A DNA stretch of 64,000 nucleotides from Clostridia bacterium. GTDB taxonomy: Bacteria > Bacillota > Clostridia > Christensenellales > Borkfalkiaceae. The DNA is taken from positions 62,001-126,000 of the forward strand of contig JAFQAQ010000020.1 in the NCBI GenBank assembly GCA_017399945.1, written 5' to 3'. Below are positions 34,335 to 43,737 of this stretch, piece by piece. The notes under the pieces were generated by a model that worked only from the letters and a program-made list of their open reading frames with translations, searched no databases and was not told where the DNA came from. Each line of letters begins with the position of its first letter. The stretch's first letter is position 1. The position numbers and the translations under genes were made by a program.

Positions 34335-36323
34335 TTAAATTATTTTAACGTATTCAATACCTAACGAACCAAGCGGGAGATTAAAGGTAAGGTTTTCGCC
34401 GTTTATTGTGCAATTTGCCTTTTTCCAAATTCCGTTTTTGCCAAGCACTTGCACGCCGTTTATTTTGCCAAGCGATGAAGGAACACGCAAGGTGTAACTT
34501 TCAACTTGGTCTAATCCTAAATTGCTTATGGTAATCAATCGTTTAAAGTTTTTTGCTCTGTTTGGTTTGTTTACGATAAGCCAAATATTAGGTTGATCGG
34601 TGCAAGTTATATATTTATCGCAAGTAATTTGAATAAGTCTTTGCACGAGGTTTTGTCTTGTATAATTATACCACGATTGACAAATTTGCCCGTAAAGAGT
34701 TTGCCCAAAAACGATAACCTTTCCACCAAGAGAATTTTTATAAAAGGTTGCCGTGTCGCATATTTTGTTGTCCATTCTATCATAATAACTCGTTATTACC
34801 TTGCACTGATTATCGGTGGGAACAAGCCTATAAGTAACGGCGTTACCCGATGGGCAATAGGAATGCCCACAAGGCATTTTTTCTTTGTCGCCACAACTAG
34901 AAAATTCAGCAGATATAACGTCTTTTATAGATAAATCATAGGTTAACGGTGGCACGTCCACCCTATCGGCAACCTTTACGCCAAGATATTTTTCATATCC
35001 ACGCTCGATTAAACGTTTTGCTGCGTCGCCATCTAAAAATAAGGTTTTGGAAAGATATTCCTTTATGGTTTTATCGTTATAGAAGTTTACTTGCGAATCG
35101 TCCCAAAAGGCAACTTGTGATTTTTGAGAGGTCGTTGGTATTCCAAACAAACCTAAAAGCCTACACCATAACGGATTGTTGTTTTTAAGTTTGTTATAAA
35201 ACCAATCGTAACCAAGTTCAACACCCTCAATCGAACAATTTTTAACCATTTTTCTTATGGTATTAAGGCGTTTGCGTTGTTTAGCAAAACTTTTGCCGTA
35301 AGAACTTTCTTGGCCTGCACGACCACCCGAAAACCCTTCTGCAAAGAGCAAAAGGCCATCTTCACCATAACTTATAGCTGCGCTTGAAATAACGTCCATT
35401 TGTCCTGCGCCCGTATAAAAACGATTGTGTGGATAAGCGTCGCTTTCGTGTAGCATTGTAATTTTGCCCTTGTAGTTTTGGCTAACTTTCATTGCGTTAA
35501 ACATAACGCAAGGAATATCCTTGCTATCCCCACCACAATAGAAAGTTCCCCTTGGTCTACAAATTGGTTTATGTCTATTACCGGCAAGTGCTTTGGCAAT
35601 ATTAGGCATTGAATAACCGTCTAGTTCGTCAGCGCCCGTTTGGTTGCAACCAATAGGAATTTCCGGAGAAAGAATATCCACTTCTTCTCTAATCGCCTTT
35701 GCCATTTCAATTAACGTTTCGCCCATAAAAGAACGCCATTTTTTATACAAAGCAAGACCTTTTTTGGTGTTGCCGTTAAACAATTTTAAAAGGCTTTCTC
35801 TATCGTATTCTTTGCCAACTTTTTTACTAAATTCTTTTAAGTGCAAGGGGCAAAAACAACCCTTATTACTTGATGCAGAAACTGAAAAATCGTCTTCTAA
35901 CAACAAATATTTTGGTTTTGCAATACTAATAAAAAGTGCGAGTGTTTTGGACAAGGCTTTTTTGAAATTTTCGTCTAACACGCATGAAGAAAAAGGCGCT
36001 TGACTTCCGTCAGCACGAACGATGGACCCAAAATCATCACTTTTCCCAGACTTAACCGTAAGCGTAAAATAGGCTGCCAACTCAACGCCGTGTTTTGCAA
36101 GTTCCTCTTTTGCTTTTTTAAATCTTATTGCGCAACTTTCAATATATTCCATACTTGGAAAACCAGTTAATCTATGCCCTTTACTTGGCAAATAACCAAG
36201 GGCTTCGGTGGCGTGGTATTCTTTTACCATCCTTAATGCGTTTGATATAAAATCGCCAAGTCCTTCATCTCTTTCTGGAAAAGCAATAGGGAGAGAAACC
36301 CTTAGCCCAACGTCTTTTTTCAT
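34335..36323 (-). CDS. Uncharacterised protein, possible GH-A clan (GH42-like) glycosidase
   Basis: 662 aa, no signal peptide. I do not recognise a named family. The first 400 residues read as a (beta/alpha)8 barrel: RMVKEYHATEALGYLPSKGH, ELAAYFTLTVKS, KPKYLLLEDDFSVSA, PIGCNQTGADELDGY, GKITMLHESDAYPHNRF and DGLLLFAEGFSG, with acidic residues at strand ends (LLLEDD, LHESD). The remaining part resembles the amidotransferase-like and small beta domains of GH42 beta-galactosidases. Four cysteines with a CFCPLHLKEF motif near residue 155 recall the zinc-binding cluster next to the barrel in some GH42 enzymes. Last gene of glxK-mgsA-this gene. Hydrolysis is inferred from fold only. Confidence 0.55.
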   Translation of the reverse strand: MKKDVGLRVSLPIAFPERDEGLGDFISNALRMVKEYHATEALGYLPSKGHRLTGFPSMEYIESCAIRFKKAKEELAKHGVELAAYFTLTVKSGKSDDFGSIVRADGSQAPFSSCVLDENFKKALSKTLALFISIAKPKYLLLEDDFSVSASSNKGCFCPLHLKEFSKKVGKEYDRESLLKLFNGNTKKGLALYKKWRSFMGETLIEMAKAIREEVDILSPEIPIGCNQTGADELDGYSMPNIAKALAGNRHKPICRPRGTFYCGGDSKDIPCVMFNAMKVSQNYKGKITMLHESDAYPHNRFYTGAGQMDVISSAAISYGEDGLLLFAEGFSGGRAGQESSYGKSFAKQRKRLNTIRKMVKNCSIEGVELGYDWFYNKLKNNNPLWCRLLGLFGIPTTSQKSQVAFWDDSQVNFYNDKTIKEYLSKTLFLDGDAAKRLIERGYEKYLGVKVADRVDVPPLTYDLSIKDVISAEFSSCGDKEKMPCGHSYCPSGNAVTYRLVPTDNQCKVITSYYDRMDNKICDTATFYKNSLGGKVIVFGQTLYGQICQSWYNYTRQNLVQRLIQITCDKYITCTDQPNIWLIVNKPNRAKNFKRLITISNLGLDQVESYTLRVPSSLGKINGVQVLGKNGIWKKANCTINGENLTFNLPLGSLGIEYVKII

Positions 36324-36345
36324 TATAAAATCTCCTATTTGTCAA

Positions 36346-36720
36346 TTACAAACTTCCATCTTTAAGCACAAGGTTTGCAGTTGCAACGTTGGTTGCTATT
36401 GCCACGTTATAAACGTTTGCTATTCTAAGCAACGCCTTAACGTCGGGGTCGTGTGGTTGCGCTGTCAACGGGTCACACAAAAATAGTACAAAGTCAATCT
36501 TGCCTTCTGCTATCAATGCGCCAATTTGTTGGTCGCCACCAAGCGGACCGGAAAGATATCCCTTTACGTTAAGTCCCGTTGCTTCGCTAATTCGTTTTGA
36601 GGTCGTTCCCGTACCACATAGGTCGTATTGACTTAAAACTTGCTTGTTTTTAATTGCCCATTCAACTATTTCGGGTTTTTTGCTATCGTGCGCAATAAGC
36701 GCTATCGTTTTCTTTTGCAT
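36346..36720 (-). CDS. mgsA: Methylglyoxal synthase
   Basis: 124 aa from ATG 36720 (AGGAGAAA upstream), the short form typical of Clostridia. It converts dihydroxyacetone phosphate into methylglyoxal and phosphate. Signatures: IALIAHDSKKPEIVEW at the start, the phosphate-binding CGTGTTSKRI, the catalytic-aspartate region GPLGGDQQIGALI, and FLCDPLTAQPHDPDVKALLR. Translation probably follows glycerate kinase, whose stop is 18 bases upstream. It drains triose phosphate when sugar-phosphate load is high, which fits its place among sugar genes. Confidence 0.95.
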   Translation of the reverse strand: MQKKTIALIAHDSKKPEIVEWAIKNKQVLSQYDLCGTGTTSKRISEATGLNVKGYLSGPLGGDQQIGALIAEGKIDFVLFLCDPLTAQPHDPDVKALLRIANVYNVAIATNVATANLVLKDGSL

Positions 36721-36738
36721 AATTTCTCCTATTTTCAT

Positions 36739-37866
36739 TTATATCTTTAAAGTCCTTAACACGTTTTCCATGGTAAAGGCAAGGTTAACGTCGCTTTGGT
36801 GTTTGCTTACCGACAAGTCTTGTGGCAAACGGTTTATGCTAAATATGGCGCTAACGCCCTTTTCATAAGCTTTTTCCATATCCCCTTCGCTACCGCCTAC
36901 GATAGCAATCACGGGAACGTTTTGCTTTTTGCATCGCTCTGCAACGCCTATAACCACCTTTCCCCTTAAACTTTGACCGTCTATTTTACCTTCTCCGGTA
37001 AACACCAAGTATGCGTCTTTTAACTGTTTATCAAAATCAACCGTATCTAATACCGTTTGAATACCCATTTTTAGTTGAGAGTCAAAAAATGCAACCATAC
37101 CTGCACCCATAGCGCCGGCAGCACCACCACCTTTAAGATTAGATAAATCTTTCCCAAGGTTATCTTTAATGACTGCGCATACGTGCTTTACGCCCATATC
37201 AAGAAATTCGCAGTCACTTTCACTTGCGCCTTTTTGCGGCGCGAACACGTGTGACGCGCCGTTTTCTCCAAACGGTGGATTATCTATATCGCACATGGTT
37301 ATAATTTCCACTTGTTTTATAAGTGGGTTAACGCAAGATAAATCTATTTTATCAACGTCAATAAGGGTTTTGCCGGTAGGAATAAACTGTTCCCCTTGTT
37401 TATTAATAAACTTTACCCCGCAAGCCGAGGCTGAGCCACAACCAAAATCGTTAGTGCAAGAGCCACCAAGTCCTAAAATAATCTTTTTTACGCCCTTTTT
37501 AACTGCGTCTAGCATAAGTTCGCCCACTCCAAAAGTGGTTGTGAGCAAAGGATTTTTTCTATCTTCTACAAGTGGAAGACCACTTGCGCACGCCATTTCA
37601 ATAACGGCTGTTTTGCCGTTTTCTATAAGTCCGTAAAACCCTTGCATTTTTTCAAAATACGGGTTAGAACACTCGCAATAAACTTTTTGTCCACCAAGGG
37701 CCGTTAAAAAACAGTCCACACTGCCTTCGCCCCCGTCGGCAACGGGTATGCTTATAACCTTTGCATCAGGAAAACAATTTAGTATTCTATCTTTCATTAT
37801 ATCGCACACCTTACTTGAAGAAAGCGTGCCCTTAAAAGAATCTGGGATAAGTATAAATTTTTTCAT
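36739..37866 (-). CDS. Glycerate 2-kinase (GlxK/GarK type)
   Basis: 375 aa from ATG 37866, family-typical in length. The N-terminus KFILIPDSFKGTLSSSKVCD, then ISIPVADGGEGSVDCFLTAL, LGLGGSCTNDFGCGSASACG and VFTGEGKIDGQSLRGKV are diagnostic of class II glycerate kinases. It phosphorylates D-glycerate. The start is unusual: a terminator for rny ends only a few bases upstream and there is no ribosome-binding site, so expression must come from readthrough or an unusual start. First gene before mgsA and the possible glycosidase. Confidence 0.93.
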   Translation of the reverse strand: MKKFILIPDSFKGTLSSSKVCDIMKDRILNCFPDAKVISIPVADGGEGSVDCFLTALGGQKVYCECSNPYFEKMQGFYGLIENGKTAVIEMACASGLPLVEDRKNPLLTTTFGVGELMLDAVKKGVKKIILGLGGSCTNDFGCGSASACGVKFINKQGEQFIPTGKTLIDVDKIDLSCVNPLIKQVEIITMCDIDNPPFGENGASHVFAPQKGASESDCEFLDMGVKHVCAVIKDNLGKDLSNLKGGGAAGAMGAGMVAFFDSQLKMGIQTVLDTVDFDKQLKDAYLVFTGEGKIDGQSLRGKVVIGVAERCKKQNVPVIAIVGGSEGDMEKAYEKGVSAIFSINRLPQDLSVSKHQSDVNLAFTMENVLRTLKI

Positions 37867-37873
37867 ATTTTTA

Positions 37874-37901
37874 TAAAAAAGGCGACGCAAAAGCGTCGCC
37901 T
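37874..37901 (-). terminator. Terminator after rny
   Basis: Read leftward: AGGCGACGC, TTTT loop, GCGTCGCCT, then TTTTT. It ends about 8 bases before the glycerate kinase start. Confidence 0.9.
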
Positions 37902-37907
37902 AATAAA

Positions 37908-39521
37908 TTATTTTGCAAACTCAGTTGCGCGCCATTCTCTGATAACGTTAACTTTAATTTGACCGGGATATTCCATCTCTTGCTCAATCTTTTTAGCGAT
38001 ATCTTTTGCAAGGAATAGGGTTTGCGCGTCGTTGATTTGTTCGGGTTTAACCATAACGCGAACTTCTCTACCTGCTTGAATAGCATAGCATTTTTCAACG
38101 CCCTTAAAGCTTCCGGAAATTTCTTCGAGTTTTTGCAATCTTTTAATATAGTTAGTAGTAGTTTCTCTTCTTGCCCCTGGACGAGCGCCTGAAATAGCGT
38201 CCGCCGCAGCAACTAGAACGGCTTCAATACTCTTTTGTTCAACGTCGCCGTGGTGAGCTAAAATTGCGTTTACTACTGCGTGATTTTCCCTAAACTTCTT
38301 AGCAAGGTCAGCGCCGATTTGCATGTGAGTTCCCTCTACTTCAAAGTCAACAGCCTTACCTAAGTCGTGCAATAAACCTGCTCTCTTAGCAAGGGTTGCG
38401 TCCACACCGAGTTCGGTTGCCATAACGCCTGCTAAGTGGGATACTTCGATAGAGTGACGAAGTACGTTTTGACCGTAACTAGTACGGAATTTAAGTCTAC
38501 CCAAAGTTTTAACTAGCTCTGGGTGTAGGTTGAACACTCCACATTCAAAACATGCCGATTCGCCTGCTTCTTTAATTTGTTGGTCGAGTTCCTTTTTAAC
38601 CTTTTCAACCGTTTCTTCTATTCTTGCTGGGTGGATTCTACCGTCTTGAATAAGTTTTTCAAGTGCGATTCTTGCCACTTCACGTCTTACGGGATCAAAA
38701 CCCGAAACGATAACCACTTCGGGCGTATCGTCTATAATCAATTCTATACCGGTAGCGTTTTCCAAGGTTCTAATATTTCTACCTTCTCTACCGATGATTC
38801 TTGCTTTCATATCGTCGCTTGGTAGTGGAACTACCGAAACGGTGATTTCAGTTGCTTGTTCGGTTGAACATTTTTGAATAGCAAGGCTAACGATTTCCTT
38901 AGCCTTTCTTTCGCCTTCTTCCCTTGCTTCGGCTTCGATATTTTTAACCGTGCCGGCAGCTTCGCGCTTTGCTTCGTCGGTCATAGCGTCGATAAGCTGT
39001 TGTTTTGCTTCTTCCTTACTCATTTGGGAAATCTTTTCAAACTCTTGCAACATTTTGTCGTGCTGAGCAGCGATGTCGCCGAGTTTTTTGTCCATTTCCG
39101 CGTGTTTTTCTTTTAGGGAGTTTTGTTGTCTTGTAGTTTCTTCGTTGCGCTTATTTAAACTTTCTTCTTTACGGTCCAAAGACTCTTCTTTTTGGTTAAG
39201 TCTATTTTCCATTTGTTTAAGTTCAGAACGCTTTTCTTTGGATTCGCGTTCTATCTCCGCGCGTAGTTTTTGCTCCTGTTCTTTTGCCTCTAAAAAAGCT
39301 TCTCTTTTTATATTCTTGCTCTCTTCCCTAGCGTCTTCGAGCATTTTGTCGGTAACTTTTTGAATATCACCTTGTTTTTTTATAAAAGATTTGTTCTTTA
39401 AAACCATGCCTACAAGGATTCCGATTACAGCAAAAACTATCGCTGCAACCACTGCAATTAAAATTGCCGTTGAAGATTCCATTGCGGCTAAGAACAGGGA
39501 GCCGTTAGTTAAGTTTAGCAT
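37908..39521 (-). CDS. rny: Ribonuclease Y
   Basis: 537 aa. One N-terminal membrane segment (about 17-40), a long charged coiled coil (about 50-200), a KH RNA-binding domain ([17 protein letters not shown]), and an HD domain with the metal motif HDLGKAVD. This membrane-bound endonuclease starts mRNA turnover in Firmicutes. The strong site AGGAGGG lies 8 bases before ATG 39521. It follows recA but has its own promoter (39577-39605) and terminator, so it is separately controlled. The cinA-recA-rny order is typical of Firmicutes. Confidence 0.97.
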   Translation of the reverse strand: MLNLTNGSLFLAAMESSTAILIAVVAAIVFAVIGILVGMVLKNKSFIKKQGDIQKVTDKMLEDAREESKNIKREAFLEAKEQEQKLRAEIERESKEKRSELKQMENRLNQKEESLDRKEESLNKRNEETTRQQNSLKEKHAEMDKKLGDIAAQHDKMLQEFEKISQMSKEEAKQQLIDAMTDEAKREAAGTVKNIEAEAREEGERKAKEIVSLAIQKCSTEQATEITVSVVPLPSDDMKARIIGREGRNIRTLENATGIELIIDDTPEVVIVSGFDPVRREVARIALEKLIQDGRIHPARIEETVEKVKKELDQQIKEAGESACFECGVFNLHPELVKTLGRLKFRTSYGQNVLRHSIEVSHLAGVMATELGVDATLAKRAGLLHDLGKAVDFEVEGTHMQIGADLAKKFRENHAVVNAILAHHGDVEQKSIEAVLVAAADAISGARPGARRETTTNYIKRLQKLEEISGSFKGVEKCYAIQAGREVRVMVKPEQINDAQTLFLAKDIAKKIEQEMEYPGQIKVNVIREWRATEFAK

Positions 39522-39576
39522 AACTTATGCCCTCCTGTTTTTATTTATAAAAAGCCTTGTGCTTTTATATACTTAT

Positions 39577-39605
39577 ATTCTATAACAAAACGCTAACTTT
39601 GTCAA
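39577..39605 (-). promoter_or_regulatory. Promoter of rny, overlapped by an inverted repeat
   Basis: TTGACA (39600-39605), 17-bp spacer, TAGAAT (39577-39582), read leftward. An inverted repeat (39584-39593 AACAAAACGC and 39612-39621 GCATTTTGTT, 9 of 10 pairs) brackets the -35 element. Confidence 0.6.
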
Positions 39606-39628
39606 CGCTTTGCATTTTGTTGGCTTGA

Positions 39629-40624
39629 TTACTTATTATTGTAAAATGCGTCCATAATCTTGGACTTAATTTCCTCGGCAACTTCTGGATTTTTTTCTAA
39701 ATAATCAATAGCTTTTTCCTTGCCTTGTGCAATTTTTTCGCCGTTATAAGAGAACCAAGAACCACTCTTTTCCAATACTTCGTATTGAAGACCTAATTCG
39801 ATAAGGCAACTACCTTTACTAATACCTTTTCCAAAAATAATGTCGAATTCGGCAGTCTTAAAGGGAGGCGCAACCTTGTTTTTAACGATTTTTGCTTTGG
39901 TGTGGTTACCGTAAGCACCGTCGCTATCTTTTAACGCGTCTGCCTTTCTAACGTCTATTCTAACGCTTGCGTAGAATTTAAGCGCTTTACCACCCGCGGT
40001 AACTTCCGGATTACCAAACATTATACCAACCTTTTCACGAAGTTGGTTGATAAAGATAATACAAGTTTTACTTTTGTTGGTAATTGCAGTAAGTTTACGG
40101 AGCGCCTGACTCATAAGTCTTGCTTGAAGACCAACGTGGCTATCGCCCATATCCCCTTCTATTTCAGCCCTTGGGGTAAGCGCTGCAACCGAGTCCACTA
40201 CGATAACGTCAACTGCCTTACTGTTAACTAGCGACGCAGTAATATCAAGCGCTTGTTCGCCGGTATCTGGTTGGGAAACGTAAAGTTCGTCTAAATTTAC
40301 ACCTAAATTTTTAGCGTAAACGGGATCTAAGGCGTGTTCAGCGTCCACGAAAGCCGCAATACCACCGTTCTTTTGAGTTTCTGCGATAACGTGAAGGGCA
40401 ACGGTAGTTTTACCCGAAGATTCAGGTCCGTAAATTTCTATGATTCTACCGCGTGGAAGACCACCTACGCCGATTGCAAGGTCAAGCGATAAACAGCCGG
40501 TAGGCAATACTTCTATATTAGTATCACCTGCGTTTTGACCAAGACGCATTATAGCGCCTTTGCCGTATTGTTTTTCTATTTGCGCCATCACGCCGTCTAA
40601 TGCTTTAAGTTTGTTTTCATCCAT
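39629..40624 (-). CDS. recA: Recombinase A
   Basis: 331 aa, slightly short of the usual 345-350 because the acidic tail is brief. It forms ATP-dependent filaments on single-stranded DNA for strand exchange and for SOS signalling. Walker A GPESSGKT and the segments [30 protein letters not shown] and [21 protein letters not shown] are canonical. It follows cinA by 11 bases in the ftsK-rimO-pgsA-cinA-recA unit. No LexA box (GAACN4GTTC type) was seen at the operon head. Confidence 0.98.
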   Translation of the reverse strand: MDENKLKALDGVMAQIEKQYGKGAIMRLGQNAGDTNIEVLPTGCLSLDLAIGVGGLPRGRIIEIYGPESSGKTTVALHVIAETQKNGGIAAFVDAEHALDPVYAKNLGVNLDELYVSQPDTGEQALDITASLVNSKAVDVIVVDSVAALTPRAEIEGDMGDSHVGLQARLMSQALRKLTAITNKSKTCIIFINQLREKVGIMFGNPEVTAGGKALKFYASVRIDVRKADALKDSDGAYGNHTKAKIVKNKVAPPFKTAEFDIIFGKGISKGSCLIELGLQYEVLEKSGSWFSYNGEKIAQGKEKAIDYLEKNPEVAEEIKSKIMDAFYNNK

Positions 40625-40635
40625 TTTTGTATCCT

Positions 40636-41835
40636 CTAATCTATACTTTTTAATTTTTTAAATGTCAGAAACAGCGCAGTGTTTTTTGCCGTTTCCGTTA
40701 TTTCCTCTCTTGAACCGTTAAGGTTTAGTTTGTAGGTATGCACGCCGTCTTTCATACCCACGCCAACGTAACAAAGACCAACGGGCGCGTTACTTCCGTC
40801 GCCAAAGGGACCAGCAATACCCGTGGTGGAAACAGCCACGTCTATATTGCCCGTTTTAAGTAGTCCAGCCGCCATACGATAAGCAGTCATAGAACTTACT
40901 GCCCCTTCTTTTTCTAAATCCGAGCTAGCAATACCCGTTCTTTCAATTTTGCTTTGGTTGCTATAACACACCACGCCTTCGTGCACTACGGCAGAAGCGC
41001 CCGCGTTTGATACTAACGACGAAACTATGCGTCCACCCGTAAAAGATTCCGCCGTGGCGATTTTCATCTTTTTAAGTTTTAATAGGTCGAAAACCCTTTG
41101 AGAAAGAGTGCTTTGACACTCTGCGTAAACGTTTTCCTTTAAGTTTATCAAAACTATTCTAACGGCTTCTCTAAGCGATTGTTCGTTATCGGAAATAAAC
41201 TTTACGGTATGGTCGCCGTAACTGTTTTCCACGCTTGATTTAACGCCCGCGCACCTTTCTTCCGCTTGTTTTAATACCGAGATTAAAGGCTCGGTTTCGC
41301 CAAAAAATTTCAACGTCATTCGGCAGGCTTGGTTTGCAAACTTTTTGTCAAAGTATGGCAACAAATACCTTTCGCATGCAACCGATAGTTCTTCCCACGC
41401 CCAAGGCAACACCACCAACGAGAACCCGTCGTTTTCCATAATAAATCCTTGAAAAGCACCCGTTAAGTTAGGAATAAGGGTTGCGTTTTCGGGCATCATT
41501 GCGTATGCTTGACCGTAGTCGGTTGCGTGTGCCGTGGATAGCGCGTTGACAAACTTTAACGCGTTATCGTTCTCAATTAAAACGGTATCGAAAGTATCGC
41601 TTATAACTTGTTTTGCGTCAAAAGTAAGCTCGGGATGAGCCACGACGATAAGATTATCTACCGTATCTTTATATTTTTCTAAACTTCTCTTAAACCCTAA
41701 GTCGTTTGAAATAGACAGCGTTTCAAGACTGTCCACGGGATATCCACCACCGTATAAACAAGCAGTGATTTTACCAACGTATTCAGCTGGATATTGTGCT
41801 GACGGGTTATTAAAAAGCAGTAAAGCCGTTTTCAT
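40636..41835 (-). CDS. cinA: CinA-family protein with divergent N-terminal domain and C-terminal nicotinamide-nucleotide amidase-like domain
   Basis: 399 aa. The C-terminal 160 residues match PncC/Cin[49 protein letters not shown] and VGLCYVGVG. The family serine-containing loop normally reads AESCTGG, so the Cys is Phe here. The N-terminal part corresponds to the CinA MoeA-like domain but is degenerate: the usual GTELL and GDN motifs are missing, while later pieces ([20 protein letters not shown]) still align. PncC deamidates nicotinamide mononucleotide; the N-terminal domain hydrolyses ADP-ribose and may be inactive here. It lies between pgsA and recA, the usual place. Confidence 0.87.
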   Translation of the reverse strand: MKTALLLFNNPSAQYPAEYVGKITACLYGGGYPVDSLETLSISNDLGFKRSLEKYKDTVDNLIVVAHPELTFDAKQVISDTFDTVLIENDNALKFVNALSTAHATDYGQAYAMMPENATLIPNLTGAFQGFIMENDGFSLVVLPWAWEELSVACERYLLPYFDKKFANQACRMTLKFFGETEPLISVLKQAEERCAGVKSSVENSYGDHTVKFISDNEQSLREAVRIVLINLKENVYAECQSTLSQRVFDLLKLKKMKIATAESFTGGRIVSSLVSNAGASAVVHEGVVCYSNQSKIERTGIASSDLEKEGAVSSMTAYRMAAGLLKTGNIDVAVSTTGIAGPFGDGSNAPVGLCYVGVGMKDGVHTYKLNLNGSREEITETAKNTALFLTFKKLKSID

Positions 41836-41847
41836 TAGTTATCCTTT

Positions 41848-42417
41848 TTATGATTTTAATGCTCCCCTGTTTTTAACCAAACACTCCACACCCGAATAAA
41901 TAGTAAGCAAGGTGGATATTGCAAGGGCAACCGTTCCTAAAATATTTAATAGGTCGAAAGTATAGGGGGTTATATCTGCCGAAACTAAAATAAGTAAAAT
42001 TGCAAGGTCTGTAAAAAAGGTTTTGATTTTGCCCGACTTGTCGGCTGAAATAACTTGGTTTTTGCCGGCGGCAACTAGTCTAAAACCACTTATTATAAGT
42101 TCCCTTGCTAAAATAACTGCCACCATAATGCTTGCGTACCAAGGTAAAATGGTTATTCCTTGTGGGGGAACTAACACCAAAATTAACGCTGTGGAAACCA
42201 AAACTTTATCGGCAATAGGGTCTAAAAACTTGCCCATATCGGTAACTAGGTTATATTTTCTTGCGATATAACCGTCCAAAAAATCGGTTAGCGCGGCTAG
42301 TGCGAACACCCCTGCCGAAATGCAAAAATTGTATGGAATTACCCTTAAATAAAAGATTGCCACAAACACGGGAATCATAAATATTCTAAGTAAAGTCAGT
42401 TTGTTAGGTAAATTCAT
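41848..42417 (-). CDS. pgsA: CDP-diacylglycerol-glycerol-3-phosphate 3-phosphatidyltransferase
   Basis: 189 aa integral membrane enzyme with about six hydrophobic segments. It makes phosphatidylglycerol phosphate from CDP-diacylglycerol. The CDP-alcohol phosphatidyltransferase motif D-G-x2-A-R-x8-G-x3-D-x3-D is complete in TDFLDGYIARKY through MGKFLDPIADK. Its ATG overlaps the rimO stop by four bases (ATGA). It supplies the precursor for the cardiolipin synthase elsewhere in the window. Confidence 0.96.
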   Translation of the reverse strand: MNLPNKLTLLRIFMIPVFVAIFYLRVIPYNFCISAGVFALAALTDFLDGYIARKYNLVTDMGKFLDPIADKVLVSTALILVLVPPQGITILPWYASIMVAVILARELIISGFRLVAAGKNQVISADKSGKIKTFFTDLAILLILVSADITPYTFDLLNILGTVALAISTLLTIYSGVECLVKNRGALKS

Positions 42418-43727
42418 TGCCTATCTCCGTATAAATCGTAGCCGTCCACGGCAGTTATTTTTACTTGGTAAGTTTTTCCGTACGTAACTTGTTTTTGAGA
42501 AAAGAAATATATTTTTCCGTCAACGTCCGGCGCGTTGAAATACGCCCGTCCAAAATAAGTTAATCTATCGTTATCAAACCCTTCGGCAACCACAAAAAAG
42601 GTTTTTCCAACTAAACTTTTACCTATGGATTTAGCAACTGCAAGTTGTGTTTTATAAAGTTTTTTAACCCTTTTGGTTTTAACCGATTGTGGAATTTGCC
42701 CAGAAAGTTTATACGCAGGCGTGCCTTCTTCTCTACTATAAGCAAAAAACCCTGCGTTAAATAATTGCGCTTTTTTAATAAATTCCACCAAACGATTAAA
42801 CGCATCTTCACTCTCTTGCGGAAAACCCGTTATAAAAGTGGAACGCAAAGCAATGGACGGAACTTCCCTTTTAAGTTTGGTTATCAAATCAAGATAAGAT
42901 TGATAACTACCCTTTCTATTCATAAGTTTAAGCACGCCGTCGTCTGCATGTTGAAGGGGAATATCTAGGTATTTTATAAGTTTTGGGTTGTTTTTAAGTT
43001 GGTCGATTAAACTATCGTCAATATTTTCCGGATAGCAATACAAAAGTCTTATTGCGTTTACGTTTTTAAGTTCGGATAGTTTTTGTATAAGCAAGGTAAG
43101 CGAACTTCCGTCGTTTAAGTCCCTGCCGTAAGCCGTCGTATCTTGGGCGACTAAAATAAGTTCGTTTAAATTGCCTAGATTTTTAGCTTCCGTTATAAGT
43201 TCGTCCATTTTTACCGAACGATATTTGCCCCTTATGTAAGGAATTAAACAGTAAGTACAGTGGTTAGAGCATCCGTCGGCAATTTTTAGGTAAGCGTATC
43301 CGTTGGTGGTAAGCACCCTTTTGGTAGTAGGCTCGCCACAAGGTTGACCTATAACCCTTACCCTTTCGCCCGAAAGAATTTGGTTTATAACTTTACCAAT
43401 CTTATCGTAATCGCTAACCCCCATAAAAGCGTCTACTTCTGGGAGTTCGGTATAAATATCGTCTATAAACTTTTGTGGTAAACAACCGGTAACTATAATC
43501 TTAACCGAAGGACGTTCTTTTTTTACGTTTATCGCCATCAAAATTTCTTCAATAGCTTCGCTTCTTGAAGCTTGCAAAAAAGCGCAAGTGTTAATAATGA
43601 TGATATCGGCAAGAGTAACGTCGGTTACGATTGAACAGTTTTTAGGTAAAAGCGCCAACATTTTTTCGGTATCTACCCTATTTTTATCACAACCGAGCGA
43701 TACCACGCCAACTTTTATCGTTTGCAT
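42414..43727 (-). CDS. rimO: Ribosomal protein S12 methylthiotransferase
   Basis: 437 aa radical SAM enzyme that adds a methylthio group to an aspartate of ribosomal protein S12. The N-terminal UPF0004 domain has three cluster cysteines (SLGCDKNRVD, NTCAF, TGCLPQ). The radical SAM triad is in ADGCSNHCTYCLIP. A C-terminal TRAM domain follows. The N-terminal SLGCDKNRVDTEKML is the RimO form, not the MiaB form. Ten bases after ftsK and overlapping pgsA. Confidence 0.96.
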   Translation of the reverse strand: MQTIKVGVVSLGCDKNRVDTEKMLALLPKNCSIVTDVTLADIIIINTCAFLQASRSEAIEEILMAINVKKERPSVKIIVTGCLPQKFIDDIYTELPEVDAFMGVSDYDKIGKVINQILSGERVRVIGQPCGEPTTKRVLTTNGYAYLKIADGCSNHCTYCLIPYIRGKYRSVKMDELITEAKNLGNLNELILVAQDTTAYGRDLNDGSSLTLLIQKLSELKNVNAIRLLYCYPENIDDSLIDQLKNNPKLIKYLDIPLQHADDGVLKLMNRKGSYQSYLDLITKLKREVPSIALRSTFITGFPQESEDAFNRLVEFIKKAQLFNAGFFAYSREEGTPAYKLSGQIPQSVKTKRVKKLYKTQLAVAKSIGKSLVGKTFFVVAEGFDNDRLTYFGRAYFNAPDVDGKIYFFSQKQVTYGKTYQVKITAVDGYDLYGDRQ

Positions 43728-43737
43728 GTTTTACACC

